64,000 nt of DNA from Parapedobacter deserti (GTDB lineage: Bacteria; Bacteroidota; Bacteroidia; Sphingobacteriales; Sphingobacteriaceae): contig NZ_JBHRTA010000038.1 of assembly GCF_042646065.1 (NCBI RefSeq), forward strand, positions 806,001-870,000, in the 5' to 3' direction. Shown here in pieces: positions 27,269-36,962 of this stretch. Both the position numbers and the translations under genes were made by a program. The notes beneath the pieces are model-generated. The model saw only the letters and a program-made list of their open reading frames with translations, was not told the DNA's origin and did not search any database. Every line of letters begins with the position of its first letter. Positions within the stretch are counted from its first letter, which is position 1.

Positions 27269-27316
27269 GTTGCGTAATACATATATTTAAATAAACAGTT
27301 TAATTTTTTTTAGTGA

Positions 27317-29149
27317 ATGGAATTGAAAGGAATCAGTGATCTATCGGAAACAACGGGGTCGGAGCGCACCGCAGCGTTGCGCAAAACGAAGCAGGAAATT
27401 ATGCCGGCTGAAATGCAGCGAACGTATAGCGATGGGTATGACATTTATCCTGTCCATCCGTTGGGCAATGGGAAAATCCAATTCGGCTACGACACGCTGG
27501 CGCAATGGGTGGTGGAACAGAAAACGGTGGTCATCGATGGTTATGTTGGTAATTTCTGGGATCGTATCGCCGCCGACCTAACTGCTGAACTGGAAATACT
27601 GGGGGCTAAAACGAATGTGCACCATATGCATGATTTCCTGAAGCCGGAAGCAGATATCGAGCAGCTCGTGAAACCCTTTTTAGGAAGCGAAGATTCGGTG
27701 TGGGGCACGAAAACCTCGCTTGACCTCGCTGATTTCTATCAATTGGACGCCTTAGCAAGCCATAACCCTCATCCAGGCGACACGGTCAATATCCTAATCG
27801 GCACGGGTGCCGCCTTATGCGGATGGGATGCGTCGGTGATATATATCGACCTGCCTAAAAATGAATTGCAGCACCGCATGAACGCCAGCGCGATCACGAA
27901 CCTGGGAAAGTCGGTTGCTGACAAGCCGACAACGATGTATAAGCGGTTTTACTTTGTGGATTGGGTGGTTTGCAATAAGCATAAAGAATCGTTGTTGAGC
28001 CGCGTCGATGTGCTGGCAGATGGGCAGGGCATTGACTGGATCACGTGGGCGTATATGCCGGATATGCTAACCGGCTTGAAATCGCTCTCCCGATCGGCGT
28101 TCAGGCCGCGCCCGTGGTTCACACCGGGGTCGTGGGGCGGCCAGTGGATAAAGGAGCATATCCCTCAGGTTAATCAGGAAGAATCCAACTACGCGTGGTC
28201 GTTCGAGCTGATCGCGCCTGAGAACGGGTTGGTTTTCGAGAGTGGCGGCTTCTTGCTGGAAGTATCGTTTGATTGCTTGATGGTCGTTGCCGGATCTGAG
28301 GTTTTGGGTAGGCATCACGCTCACTTTGGTAACGAATTTCCGATACGATTTGATTTCCTTGACACGTTTGATGGGGGGAATCTGTCCATTCAATGCCACC
28401 CGTCATTGCCTTACATCCGTGAGCACTTCGGCGAGCAAATCACGCAGGATGAAACGTATTATATCCTGGACTGTGCACCGGACGCAAAAGTGTACCTCGG
28501 ATTTCAGGAAGACATCGATCCCGTAGAATTTCGCGAAGTTTTGGAAAACAGCCTGGAAAATAATACAGCGGTGGCCATTGACAACTATGTGCAAACGTTC
28601 CCGGCGGCAAAGCACGACCTTTTTTTAATACCTAACGGTACGGTGCACAGCTCCGGGAAAAATAACCTGGTGCTCGAAATCAGCGCGACACCGTATATTT
28701 TTACGTTTAAAATGTACGATTGGCTGAGCAAGGACCTGAACGGTGATCCCCGGCCGATCAATATTGAACACGCCTTTAAAAACCTAAGGTTTGACCGGAA
28801 AGGAAAACGGGTAGCTGAGGAACACATCGCCAAGCCGTATGTCTTGGCACAAGGTGACGGTTGGAAAACCCTTCATCTGCCCACGCATGAAGACCACTTT
28901 TACGACGTGAACCGGCTCGAATTTGAGGATGAAGTAACCGTGCAAACCGAGCAGGTCTGCCATGTGCTGATGCTGGTGGAAGGTACGGAGCTTTCCGTAC
29001 GGATAGGCGACCAGCAAACGGTATTCCGATACGCAGAAACCTTCGTAATCCCGGCTGCGGTACCGCAGTATACGCTGGTCAACATTGGCGGGGGAGTGGC
29101 CAAGGTAGTGAAAGCGTTTGTCAAGGACGGCTATGGATCAGCGTCATAA
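27317..29149 (+). CDS. Class I mannose-6-phosphate isomerase fused to a kinase-like N-terminal domain
   Basis: A 610-residue cytoplasmic protein with no signal peptide. Residues about 60-260 resemble uridine kinase/phosphoribulokinase folds (TVVIDGYVGNFWDRIAADL, NILIGTGAALCGWDASVIYID), but the P-loop position reads DGYVGNFWDR and lacks the GxxGxGKS lysine. Residues about 330-560 form the cupin of type I isomerases: metal ligands fit Q and H in QCHPSLPYIREH (about 358), Glu in DETYYILD (about 377) and His in IPNGTVHSSG (about 443). The isomerase would turn mannose-6-phosphate into fructose-6-phosphate, linking the PUL to glycolysis. It overlaps the transporter start by 17 bases, indicating coupled translation. 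Confidence 0.85.
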   Translation: MELKGISDLSETTGSERTAALRKTKQEIMPAEMQRTYSDGYDIYPVHPLGNGKIQFGYDTLAQWVVEQKTVVIDGYVGNFWDRIAADLTAELEILGAKTNVHHMHDFLKPEADIEQLVKPFLGSEDSVWGTKTSLDLADFYQLDALASHNPHPGDTVNILIGTGAALCGWDASVIYIDLPKNELQHRMNASAITNLGKSVADKPTTMYKRFYFVDWVVCNKHKESLLSRVDVLADGQGIDWITWAYMPDMLTGLKSLSRSAFRPRPWFTPGSWGGQWIKEHIPQVNQEESNYAWSFELIAPENGLVFESGGFLLEVSFDCLMVVAGSEVLGRHHAHFGNEFPIRFDFLDTFDGGNLSIQCHPSLPYIREHFGEQITQDETYYILDCAPDAKVYLGFQEDIDPVEFREVLENSLENNTAVAIDNYVQTFPAAKHDLFLIPNGTVHSSGKNNLVLEISATPYIFTFKMYDWLSKDLNGDPRPINIEHAFKNLRFDRKGKRVAEEHIAKPYVLAQGDGWKTLHLPTHEDHFYDVNRLEFEDEVTVQTEQVCHVLMLVEGTELSVRIGDQQTVFRYAETFVIPAAVPQYTLVNIGGGVAKVVKAFVKDGYGSAS

Positions 29150-30536
29150 ACTTCCAACGATCCTGTGGATTTCCTGTGGAGTAGCCGCACTGGGAGGTTT
29201 TCTCTTTGGATTTGATATGGCCGTGGTGTCCGGTATACTTCCATTGCTTACCGAGCAGTTCGCGCTTTCCGCTTTCCAGCAAGGCTGGTTTGTCTCCTCG
29301 GCGCTGGTGGGTTGCATCGTGGGGGTGGCCATGTCTGGCGAGCTTGGCGACCGGTATGGCCGCCGCCGCGTATTGGTGCTGTCTGCCATCTTATTCCTGG
29401 TGTCTGCGCTAGGGTGTGGGTCGTTGCCTGCCTTTTCGTCGATTGTCGCATCGCGAATCTTGGGTGGCGTAGGTGTGGGCATTGCATCGAGCATGGTACC
29501 CCTGTATATTTCCGAGATCGCTCCCGCCCGGGTCAGGGGCCGGTTGGTAACATATTACCAGCTGGCTGTAACGTTCGGCATCCTCGTAGCGTATCTCAGC
29601 AATGCATTCCTGCTACAAACAGCGGTAACCGACATCATAGGAAACACACCCGGATGGCTTGGTGTCTGGTTCAATGACCAAGTGTGGCGGGGCATGTTTA
29701 TCGTTGAAGCATTGCCTGCCTTGGTGTTTTTGCTTGGGTTACTGGCTATTCCGGAAAGTCCGCGGTGGCTTATCCAAAAAGGACGGACGGCTACTGGCGC
29801 GGCCTTGCTCCACCGGTTTGTCGGTGCAACGGAAGCAACGGCGGATTTGGAAAACAGGCGACAGGATGGGGGGCAGCACCGTTCGTCGTACCGGGAGTTG
29901 TTTTCGCCACACTTGCGCAAAGCGCTCCTCTTGGGATTGCTCTTACCCTTGTTCTCGCAATTCTGCGGCATCAATGCGATTATTTACTACGGCCCGAGCA
30001 TATTGAGCTCTGCTGGGGTGAGTTTGTCCAGCTCGTTGCAGAGTCAGATCATTTTTGGTGTCGCTAATATGGCCTTTACGCTGATCGCGGTATGGAAAGT
30101 GGATAAGCTGGGAAGAAGGCCGCTTTACCTCATCGGCACCTCCGCGTCGGCGTTGAGCCTGTTGGTAGCGGGCTACTGTTTTTATGCGGGGAATACACAG
30201 GGAATGCTGTTGCTTGTTGCGGTCATAATTTTCCTGGCAAGCTTTGCGTTTTCGCTGGGCCCACTGAAGTTTGTTGTCGCCGCTGAGATTTTTCCGGCCC
30301 ATATCCGTGGGCGGGCAATGGCACTCAGTATCATGGTGATGTGGATAGCCGACACGATCATCGGGCAGTTGACGCCCCTGCTACTGGAGGGCATCGGCGC
30401 TGCCTTTACGTTCTGGCTTTTCGCATTATTTTGCGTGCTTGCCTTTGTGGCTGTATACCAGTTGCTGCCGGAAACCAAAGGTAAGTCGCTGGAAGAAATT
30501 GAGCGTCAATGGCTGGAGAAAAATGTAAACTCTTAA
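29133..30536 (+). CDS. MFS sugar porter-family transporter
   Basis: A 467-residue, 12-helix transporter. I choose the ATG at 29133 over the TTG at 29118 because AAGGA lies 5 bases upstream. Sugar porter signatures are present: GGFLFGFDMAVVSGI in helix 1, GDRYGRRR in loop 2-3, PESPRWLIQKG after helix 6, and PETKGKSLEEIE at the end. It is an inner-membrane carrier of the XylE/GLUT type, probably a proton symporter for the monosaccharide freed in the periplasm, most likely mannose by context. The start lies inside the isomerase gene's end. Final codons are 6 bases before the third GH92 gene. Confidence 0.93.
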   Translation: MDQRHKLPTILWISCGVAALGGFLFGFDMAVVSGILPLLTEQFALSAFQQGWFVSSALVGCIVGVAMSGELGDRYGRRRVLVLSAILFLVSALGCGSLPAFSSIVASRILGGVGVGIASSMVPLYISEIAPARVRGRLVTYYQLAVTFGILVAYLSNAFLLQTAVTDIIGNTPGWLGVWFNDQVWRGMFIVEALPALVFLLGLLAIPESPRWLIQKGRTATGAALLHRFVGATEATADLENRRQDGGQHRSSYRELFSPHLRKALLLGLLLPLFSQFCGINAIIYYGPSILSSAGVSLSSSLQSQIIFGVANMAFTLIAVWKVDKLGRRPLYLIGTSASALSLLVAGYCFYAGNTQGMLLLVAVIIFLASFAFSLGPLKFVVAAEIFPAHIRGRAMALSIMVMWIADTIIGQLTPLLLEGIGAAFTFWLFALFCVLAFVAVYQLLPETKGKSLEEIERQWLEKNVNS

Positions 30537-30541
30537 TACGT

Positions 30542-32905
30542 ATGAAATCGAAATTGCTATATCTTGGCTTGTGGAGCTTATGCACAATGTGCGCTTCGTG
30601 TAAGCGTACGGAAAAAACGCGGCTTTCAGACTACGTCAATCCGAATATTGGAACGGCGCATTCGCGCTGGTTTTTTTATACACCTGCCGCTGTGCCGTTT
30701 GGGATGGCAAAGGTAGGCCCTTCGACAAACGCCCATTACGGCAACGAGCATGGCTGGGAAGCTGTGGGCTATGATTTCCGGCACGAGTCTATCGAAGGGT
30801 TTGCGAACTTCCATGAATTCCAAGTTGGCGGCGTTGTGTTGGCGCCCATCGTCGGAACGCTGAAAACCAGACCGGGGACGCTCGAAGATCCGGACAGTGG
30901 CTACCGCTCGCGGTTTGAGAAAAATGACGAGTATGCTACAGCTGGCTTTTACTCCGTGCGGCTGAAAGACTACGATGTAAGCGTTGACCTAACCGCCACA
31001 AAACGCGTCGCTTATCACCGCTATGTCTTTCCGGAGACCAGCGAGGCGCACGTCCTGTTTGACATAGGAAACCAACAGGGTGAAAGCGGCGCGGTAAAAT
31101 CGGCCCATGTCACGCTGACCGACGGAAGGGTGGAAGGTTATGTGATCACTATGCCGGAGTACGTTAAGAAATACCAGGCGGGAGCTAATGTAGCCATGTA
31201 TTTCTCGGCGGTATTGGACAAAGAACCGGTCGCTTGGGGTGCGTTTAACGGCGATTCGATCCGTCCGCGGGAAAACCAGGCCGACGGCGTCGGAGCCGGC
31301 TTGTACTTGACATTCGATACTAAAAAGGATGAAGCCGTCACCTTTAAAGTTGGACTGTCATATACATCCATTGCCAACGCCCGGTTAAATTTGGAATCGG
31401 AAGCTGAAGGGTTGGATTTTAATGGTGCTAAAAAGCAGGCCATTGATTGTTGGAACGACTACCTGGGCCGCATTACGGTAGAAGGAAAGAACGAGGATGA
31501 AAAGCGAAAGTTTTATACCGGACTGTTCCATGCATTGCTGGGGCGTGGCTTGGCGAGTGATGTCAACGGTGCCTATCCGATGAACGACGGCGGCATAGGC
31601 CAGATAGCGCTAGGTGATGATCGAAAGCCGATACACAATCACTACAATACCGATGCGATTTGGGGAGCGTTTTGGAACCTCACACAACTATGGGCAATGG
31701 TATACCCGGAGTACTATGCCGACTGGATACAAAGTCAGCTGCTGGTGTACAAAGATGCGGGTTGGTTAGGTGATGGCATAGCCAATAGCAAATATGTGTC
31801 TGGCGTGGGCACCAACTTCACCGGTTTGGCCATTGCTGCGGCGTACAGTGCCGGAATCCGCAACTTTGACATCGATCTAGCGTATGAGGCAGCACGCAAG
31901 AATGAGCTTTCATGGGAGGGTCGCTTGGAGGGGGCGGGAAAAATGGATGTGCGCCAATTTGTGGAACGGGGGTACGCACCTTATGTGGAGGTGCTCAATT
32001 TCGAGACAACCGACCGTGGGTCCGGTTTCGGCGCTTCGCACACGTTGGAATACGCGTTCAGCGCATATGCTGTCGCGCAGTTCGCTGAGGCGCTCGGAAA
32101 AGACCGAGACCATCGGCAATTGATGGAGCTCTCCCGGGCGTGGAGCCGTCTTTATGACGCGGAGTCTAAATTTATACGCCCCCGTGATGAAGACGGAAAT
32201 TTCATAACTGACTTTGACCCAGCACAACCTTGGCGTGGCTTTCAGGAAGGTAACGCCTGGCAGTACACGTTTTATGTGCCGCATGATCCGGCTGGGCTGA
32301 TTGAAATGCTGGGGGAAGACGTCTTCAACGCCCGGCTAGACAGTATCTTCACGGTTTCCAGGGAGCATATCTTCGGAGGAGGAAAGACGATCGACGCTTT
32401 TGCAGGCTTGTCTGGTCTGTATAATCACGGTAATCAGCCGAACTTGCACATCAGCTGGTTGTTTAATTTCTCGGGCAAGCCTTGGCTGACCCAGAAATGG
32501 ACGCGGGCGATCGGTAAGGAATTTTACGGCGTTGGACCCATACATGGGTATGGGTTTGGACAGGATGAGGATCAAGGCCAGCTGGGCGCATGGTACGTGA
32601 TCTCTTCCCTAGGCCTGTTTGATGTAAAAGGGTTGACCGACCTGAAACCCACGATGCAGTTTGGCAGCCCGATATTCGATCGGGCGACAATAAAGTTGGG
32701 TAGTGGGAATACGCTGGTCATCGAAACGGTCGGTAATGGTGATGATGACGTATACATTCAGTCGCTCGAAGTAAATGGAAGCAGGTACGAGAAGAACTGG
32801 ATGTATTGGCAAGACCTGATAGAAGGTGGCAAATTGGTGTTTGAGATGGGGGAGCAGCCCAACACTGACTGGGGAACGGGCAGTCGGCCACCTTCGGTGG
32901 AATAG
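30542..32905 (+). CDS. GH92-family glycosidase 3 (lipoprotein)
   Basis: About 787 residues from the ATG at 30542, chosen because the signal peptide and lipobox MCASC follow at once. N-terminal domain begins DYVNPNIGTAHSRWFFY; catalytic motifs are the Glu in QEGNAWQYTFYVPHD (about 568) and QDEDQGQLGAW (about 673). It keeps NHGNQPNLHISWLFN, close to the family's GNEPxxH sugar-contact motif, whereas GH92-1 reads GNQVNMQAAYLFN and GH92-2 reads GNQQSMHFAFLFN, so the three should differ in specificity. As a lipoprotein it may be anchored in the outer or inner membrane. It is the last gene of the PUL and converges with the Lrp gene. Confidence 0.92.
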   Translation: MKSKLLYLGLWSLCTMCASCKRTEKTRLSDYVNPNIGTAHSRWFFYTPAAVPFGMAKVGPSTNAHYGNEHGWEAVGYDFRHESIEGFANFHEFQVGGVVLAPIVGTLKTRPGTLEDPDSGYRSRFEKNDEYATAGFYSVRLKDYDVSVDLTATKRVAYHRYVFPETSEAHVLFDIGNQQGESGAVKSAHVTLTDGRVEGYVITMPEYVKKYQAGANVAMYFSAVLDKEPVAWGAFNGDSIRPRENQADGVGAGLYLTFDTKKDEAVTFKVGLSYTSIANARLNLESEAEGLDFNGAKKQAIDCWNDYLGRITVEGKNEDEKRKFYTGLFHALLGRGLASDVNGAYPMNDGGIGQIALGDDRKPIHNHYNTDAIWGAFWNLTQLWAMVYPEYYADWIQSQLLVYKDAGWLGDGIANSKYVSGVGTNFTGLAIAAAYSAGIRNFDIDLAYEAARKNELSWEGRLEGAGKMDVRQFVERGYAPYVEVLNFETTDRGSGFGASHTLEYAFSAYAVAQFAEALGKDRDHRQLMELSRAWSRLYDAESKFIRPRDEDGNFITDFDPAQPWRGFQEGNAWQYTFYVPHDPAGLIEMLGEDVFNARLDSIFTVSREHIFGGGKTIDAFAGLSGLYNHGNQPNLHISWLFNFSGKPWLTQKWTRAIGKEFYGVGPIHGYGFGQDEDQGQLGAWYVISSLGLFDVKGLTDLKPTMQFGSPIFDRATIKLGSGNTLVIETVGNGDDDVYIQSLEVNGSRYEKNWMYWQDLIEGGKLVFEMGEQPNTDWGTGSRPPSVE

Positions 32906-32942
32906 ACGGCTCAACAGGATAAGATCCCCGCTTTCGATATCG

Positions 32943-33410
32943 TCAAATCGGATATGCCGTATCACTCTTCGTTTCCGATAAGATGAAGTAGCTCTGTACC
33001 GTCACAATATTGGGGAGTACCGCCAGCTTGTGGCGCAGGAAAAGGTGGTACTCCTCCATATTGGTCGTGGCGATTTTAAGGATGAAATCAAAGGATCCTG
33101 TCATTTGGTAGCATTCCATCACCTCATCAAACTGGGCCACACTGCGCTCAAACTCGCCCAATGTTTTGGCCGTGTGCTCCTTGAGCAGCACATGTGAAAT
33201 GGCGATCAGCGTTTTGTCTATCTTCTTTCGGTCTACAATGGCTACAATACGGGTAATGTATCCCTGCTCCTTCAAGCGGCGAACCCGCTCGTGAATCGTA
33301 GCAGGCGATTTATTTAGCTTATAAGCCAATTCTTTGTTGGTCAACGTTGCATCACGCTGCAATAACCTCAACAACGCGCGGTCCGTAGGATCAAGTGTAA
33401 TCGCTGTCAT
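32943..33410 (-). CDS. Lrp/AsnC-family transcriptional regulator
   Basis: A 155-residue regulator of standard size. Residues 1-60 form the winged helix (LDPTDRALLRLLQRDA, LTNKELAYKLNKSPATIHERVRRLKEQGYI) and about 68-150 the RAM effector-binding domain (AISHVLLKEHTAKTL, YQMTGSFDFILKIAT). Members bind amino acids and regulate amino acid metabolism or their own promoter as octamers. It is divergent from the tricorn-like protease gene across 223 bases, so it could act on that promoter as well as its own. It ends 37 bases from the convergent PUL end, with no strong terminator seen between them. Confidence 0.93.
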   Translation of the reverse strand: MTAITLDPTDRALLRLLQRDATLTNKELAYKLNKSPATIHERVRRLKEQGYITRIVAIVDRKKIDKTLIAISHVLLKEHTAKTLGEFERSVAQFDEVMECYQMTGSFDFILKIATTNMEEYHLFLRHKLAVLPNIVTVQSYFILSETKSDTAYPI

Positions 33411-33633
33411 AATGTAACATTTTCGATTAAACGGCCTAAAATCCGGATTTTTTTTGGTTTTTTGGTATATTTACTAATTAATTTTCAACAGCACCGATTA
33501 ATAAAAATCAATTTTCGATCAGCGGCGGGCATATCCTCCGGTGAATGTTCGGTTTTGCGGGCGATAATCGGAAAATTTCTGATTTTAATGCAATACGGTT
33601 GTATTTAAAAACTATAGGTTAGAGATTTGTTAA

Positions 33634-36600
33634 ATGAAATCACCTCTCTTTATTTTAGCTTTATTGGTATTTTCCCTGACTGCTTTTGCACAGGGTGACG
33701 TTCGTTTCATGACTTATCCCGCACTCTCGCCCGATGGCAGCACCGTTGTGTTCAGCCAGGGTGGCGACCTTTGGAAAGCAGATGCCGGCGGCGGCCTCGC
33801 CACCCGGCTCACGGCGATGGACGGAAGCGAAATCAAACCACGCATCTCGCCTGACGGGAAGTGGCTGGCGTTTTCGGCCAACCAATCGGGCAACTACAAT
33901 GTGTACTTGATGCCCCTTCAGGGTGGTGAAGTGGTGCAGCTTACCCATCATGAGGGGCATGACGAAGTGGACGGATGGAGTTGGGACAGCAGTACCATCT
34001 ATTTTACGTCAACCCGGTACAACAGGTATAGCGCGTATAAAGTGACGATAAAGGGAGGGACGGCAGAACGGCTGTTCGGCCACTACTTCAACTTCATCCA
34101 CGATGTTGCGGAAGCTCCTTCGGGCGAACTTTATTTCAGCGATACTTGGGAGAGCAAAGACCAAGCCCATCGCAAAGGATACAAAGGTCCGTTCAACCCG
34201 GATATCCAGTCGTATCACCCGGTTTCGGGCCAATACACCCAATACACGGATTATCCCGGTAAGGATATGTGGCCGACTATCGATAGGCAGGGCAATGTCT
34301 ACTTCGTGTCGGATGAAAGCAACGGGGAATACAACCTGTATACGCTGAAAGACGGTAAAAAGACCCGGCTCACCAATTTCAAAACCTCCATCAAGCGTCC
34401 GTTCGTGTCGGCCAGCGGCGAGCGGGTTGTGTTTGAGCATGACTACCAGCTATATCTATTTGACGCCGCGGCAAAGCGGACGACCCCGTTGAACATCAGC
34501 ATCCCACGGCACCACCTTCTGGAGCAACTCCGGGAATTTGACGTGAAAGATGCGATCAGCAATTTCGATGTGTCGCCGGACGGCAAAAAGATGGCCTTCA
34601 TCTCAAGGGGTGAGCTGTTTATTTCAGACCCGGAAGGCAAATTCATCCGTAAAGTCGAACGTGGCAACGTGGAACGGGCTATGGAGGTCAAGTGGTTGGC
34701 CGACAACCGGACGCTGTTGTTCACGCAGACATCCGAAGGATTCCTAAACCTGTTCACCATACCGGCAGATGGTAGCGGCCCCGCTAAACAGCTGACCAGT
34801 GAACAACGCAACAACCGTGCGCTGGCCTTCAATCCCAAGAGAACGGCGGCCGTATACCTCAGTGGCAGGGACGAGGTAAGGCTGCTGGATTTAAAGACCT
34901 TCAAAAGCAATGTGTTGGTGACTGATGAGATATGGGCAGTGCAGAATGCCGAGCCCTCGTTTTCGCCAAATGGGGAGTATGTGCTGTTTACGGCATTCCG
35001 CAATTTTGAACAGGACATTTTCGTGCACCATATCGCGCGCAAGCAGACCCTAAACTTGACCAATACGGGAGTAACCGAAACCAACCCGATCTGGTCACCC
35101 GACGGGAAATATATTTATTTCACCTCGTCACCCACCAGGCCGGCCTATCCTTACGGCCTGCAGCAACCAGGTGTTTACCGGATGGCGCTCGACTTTTATG
35201 AGGGACCCTTCCGGAGCGATAAAGTGGACTCGCTATTTGCCACAAAGCCGGATAGAGAAGAGGCAAAGAAGCGGGCCGATGCGGATAAGAAACCGAAACT
35301 GGATAGCAGCAAAACGGGCGCCGACTCGCTTCGGCCTATCGCCATCAATACCCTTAGGCTGATGGACCGGCTGGAACGGGTCGGGCCTCCATCTGGAAGC
35401 CAAATGATATCCAGCATATTTCAGCGCGGGCAAAAAACCTATGTGTTCCTGACATCGACCCACGAAAATCTGCGCGGCGCTACATACCGCGTGGTGTATG
35501 AACCATTTGAACGGGAAAAAACAGAAAAGGTGATGGACGGACGGCTGTCTTCCATCATTAACGTCGGGAGCAAATACTACGGATTGTCCGGCGGCAAGGT
35601 GCATAGCTATAATGTCGATGCCAATAAGGTAACGCCGATTTCAAAGACATACAAATATACCCGGAACCTGCAGGGTGAGTTTGTCCAGATGTTTGAAGAA
35701 ACGTGGGCCGGGATGGACGAAAACTTTTATGACGAGCGTTTCCATGGTAAGGATTGGAAGGCTATCCGGACCAGGTATGCGGCCTACGTGCCATATATCA
35801 ACAACAGAGGGGATCTCCGCATACTGCTGAATGATATGCTGGGCGAACTCAATTCGTCACATGTTGGCTTTTCGTCGTCAGGGCCGGAGGAGCGGAACCC
35901 GGTCAATATGATCACGAACGAGACAGGTATTATTTTTGACGATCAGGCGCCTTACCGTGTAGCCCGCTCGGTTTATAATACGCCAGCTGCGTTGGCTGAA
36001 AAGGATATCCGACCTGGAGATGAATTGGTCAGTGTAAATGGCGTGGCCGTCGACCGGACAGTCGACCGCGACGTCTTTTTCACCTTCCCGTCGCTGCTCG
36101 ATGAACTGGTGCTGGTGTTTGATCGGCAAGGGCAGCAACGGACCGTGAAGCTTCATCCCATCCGAAGCGCAACGCTCAAGGATCGGCTTTATGACGAATG
36201 GATCGCTGAAAACCGTCGGAAAGTGGATGAAGGGAGCAGCGACCGTATCGCGTACTCCCATATGAAAAATATGTCGAGCGGCGAATTGCAGGTCTTTTTG
36301 AAAGACATGATCGCACAGGAACACAAGGAAGGCATCATCCTCGATCTCCGGTACAACACGGGCGGAAATGTGCACGATGAGGTGCTGAAGTTCCTTTCGC
36401 AACGCCCATACCTGCACTGGCAATACCGTGGGGGTAAGCGATCGCCGCAGGGGCATTTCGCACCAGCTGCCAAACCGATCGTATTGCTGGTGAACGAACA
36501 GTCCTTGAGCGATGCGGAGATGACAGCGGCAGGCTTTAAAGCGTTGGGACTGGGTACCGTAATCGGCAACGAAACATACCGGTGGATCATCTTTACCTCT

Positions 36601-36795
36601 GGCAAAGGTTTGGTCGATGGATCAAGCTATCGACTGCCGTCGTGGGGGTGTTATACACTCGGCGGTGACAACATCGAGCAGGAGGGCGTGAAGCCGGATA
36701 TGTTGATTAAGAATACGTTTGTGGACCGGATAACCGGGAAGGACCCACAGCTGGAAAGCGCCATTCAACACATCAATGGGCAGATAGGAAAGTAA
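33634..36795 (+). CDS. Tricorn-like S41 peptidase with N-terminal beta-propeller
   Basis: A 1053-residue secreted protease (signal peptide to TAFAQ). Residues about 25-530 contain WD40/PD40 propeller repeats (YPALSPDGSTVVFS, PRISPDGKWLAFS, FSPNGEYVLFT, IWSPDGKYIYFT). About 660-760 form the core helical domain with NSSHVGF (about 741), then a PDZ (DIRPGDELVSVNGVAVDR) and an S41 domain (GIILDLRYNTGGNVHD; nucleophile Ser in NEQSLSDAEMTAAGFK, about 955). In archaeal tricorn, propellers gate peptides to the serine site. Here the signal peptide implies a periplasmic or exported oligopeptide-degrading role. It stands alone with 166 bases to the next gene. Confidence 0.93.
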   Translation: MKSPLFILALLVFSLTAFAQGDVRFMTYPALSPDGSTVVFSQGGDLWKADAGGGLATRLTAMDGSEIKPRISPDGKWLAFSANQSGNYNVYLMPLQGGEVVQLTHHEGHDEVDGWSWDSSTIYFTSTRYNRYSAYKVTIKGGTAERLFGHYFNFIHDVAEAPSGELYFSDTWESKDQAHRKGYKGPFNPDIQSYHPVSGQYTQYTDYPGKDMWPTIDRQGNVYFVSDESNGEYNLYTLKDGKKTRLTNFKTSIKRPFVSASGERVVFEHDYQLYLFDAAAKRTTPLNISIPRHHLLEQLREFDVKDAISNFDVSPDGKKMAFISRGELFISDPEGKFIRKVERGNVERAMEVKWLADNRTLLFTQTSEGFLNLFTIPADGSGPAKQLTSEQRNNRALAFNPKRTAAVYLSGRDEVRLLDLKTFKSNVLVTDEIWAVQNAEPSFSPNGEYVLFTAFRNFEQDIFVHHIARKQTLNLTNTGVTETNPIWSPDGKYIYFTSSPTRPAYPYGLQQPGVYRMALDFYEGPFRSDKVDSLFATKPDREEAKKRADADKKPKLDSSKTGADSLRPIAINTLRLMDRLERVGPPSGSQMISSIFQRGQKTYVFLTSTHENLRGATYRVVYEPFEREKTEKVMDGRLSSIINVGSKYYGLSGGKVHSYNVDANKVTPISKTYKYTRNLQGEFVQMFEETWAGMDENFYDERFHGKDWKAIRTRYAAYVPYINNRGDLRILLNDMLGELNSSHVGFSSSGPEERNPVNMITNETGIIFDDQAPYRVARSVYNTPAALAEKDIRPGDELVSVNGVAVDRTVDRDVFFTFPSLLDELVLVFDRQGQQRTVKLHPIRSATLKDRLYDEWIAENRRKVDEGSSDRIAYSHMKNMSSGELQVFLKDMIAQEHKEGIILDLRYNTGGNVHDEVLKFLSQRPYLHWQYRGGKRSPQGHFAPAAKPIVLLVNEQSLSDAEMTAAGFKALGLGTVIGNETYRWIIFTSGKGLVDGSSYRLPSWGCYTLGGDNIEQEGVKPDMLIKNTFVDRITGKDPQLESAIQHINGQIGK

Positions 36796-36902
36796 GCGGT
36801 TGAATAAAAGTTAATGTCGTACCGGTTACTGATGTTGTTTTTGATAAATATTCGGTATATTGATGTATTATGTAAATAATTTACGATATATGCGTAATAT
36901 CA

Positions 36903-36933
36903 TTGCTTAAATGTGGGAGAATGGTCAACTTTG
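36903..36933 (+). promoter_or_regulatory. Candidate promoter of the cysteine synthase-like gene
   Basis: TTG at 36903-36905 and CAACTTTG at 36926-36933 (7 of 8 to TAnnTTTG) are spaced 20 bases, within the Bacteroidota range. The start site would be near 36940, about 23 bases before the gene. The preceding 100 bases are AT-rich with no gene. Confidence 0.35.
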
Positions 36934-36962
36934 CTGTATAATTTTTCAGTTAACATAAAGCG

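Noticed and set aside
27282..27289. Possible internal promoter (TATATTTA) before the isomerase gene
   Set aside because: No -33 element stands 17-23 bases upstream; the only TTG is about ten bases away.
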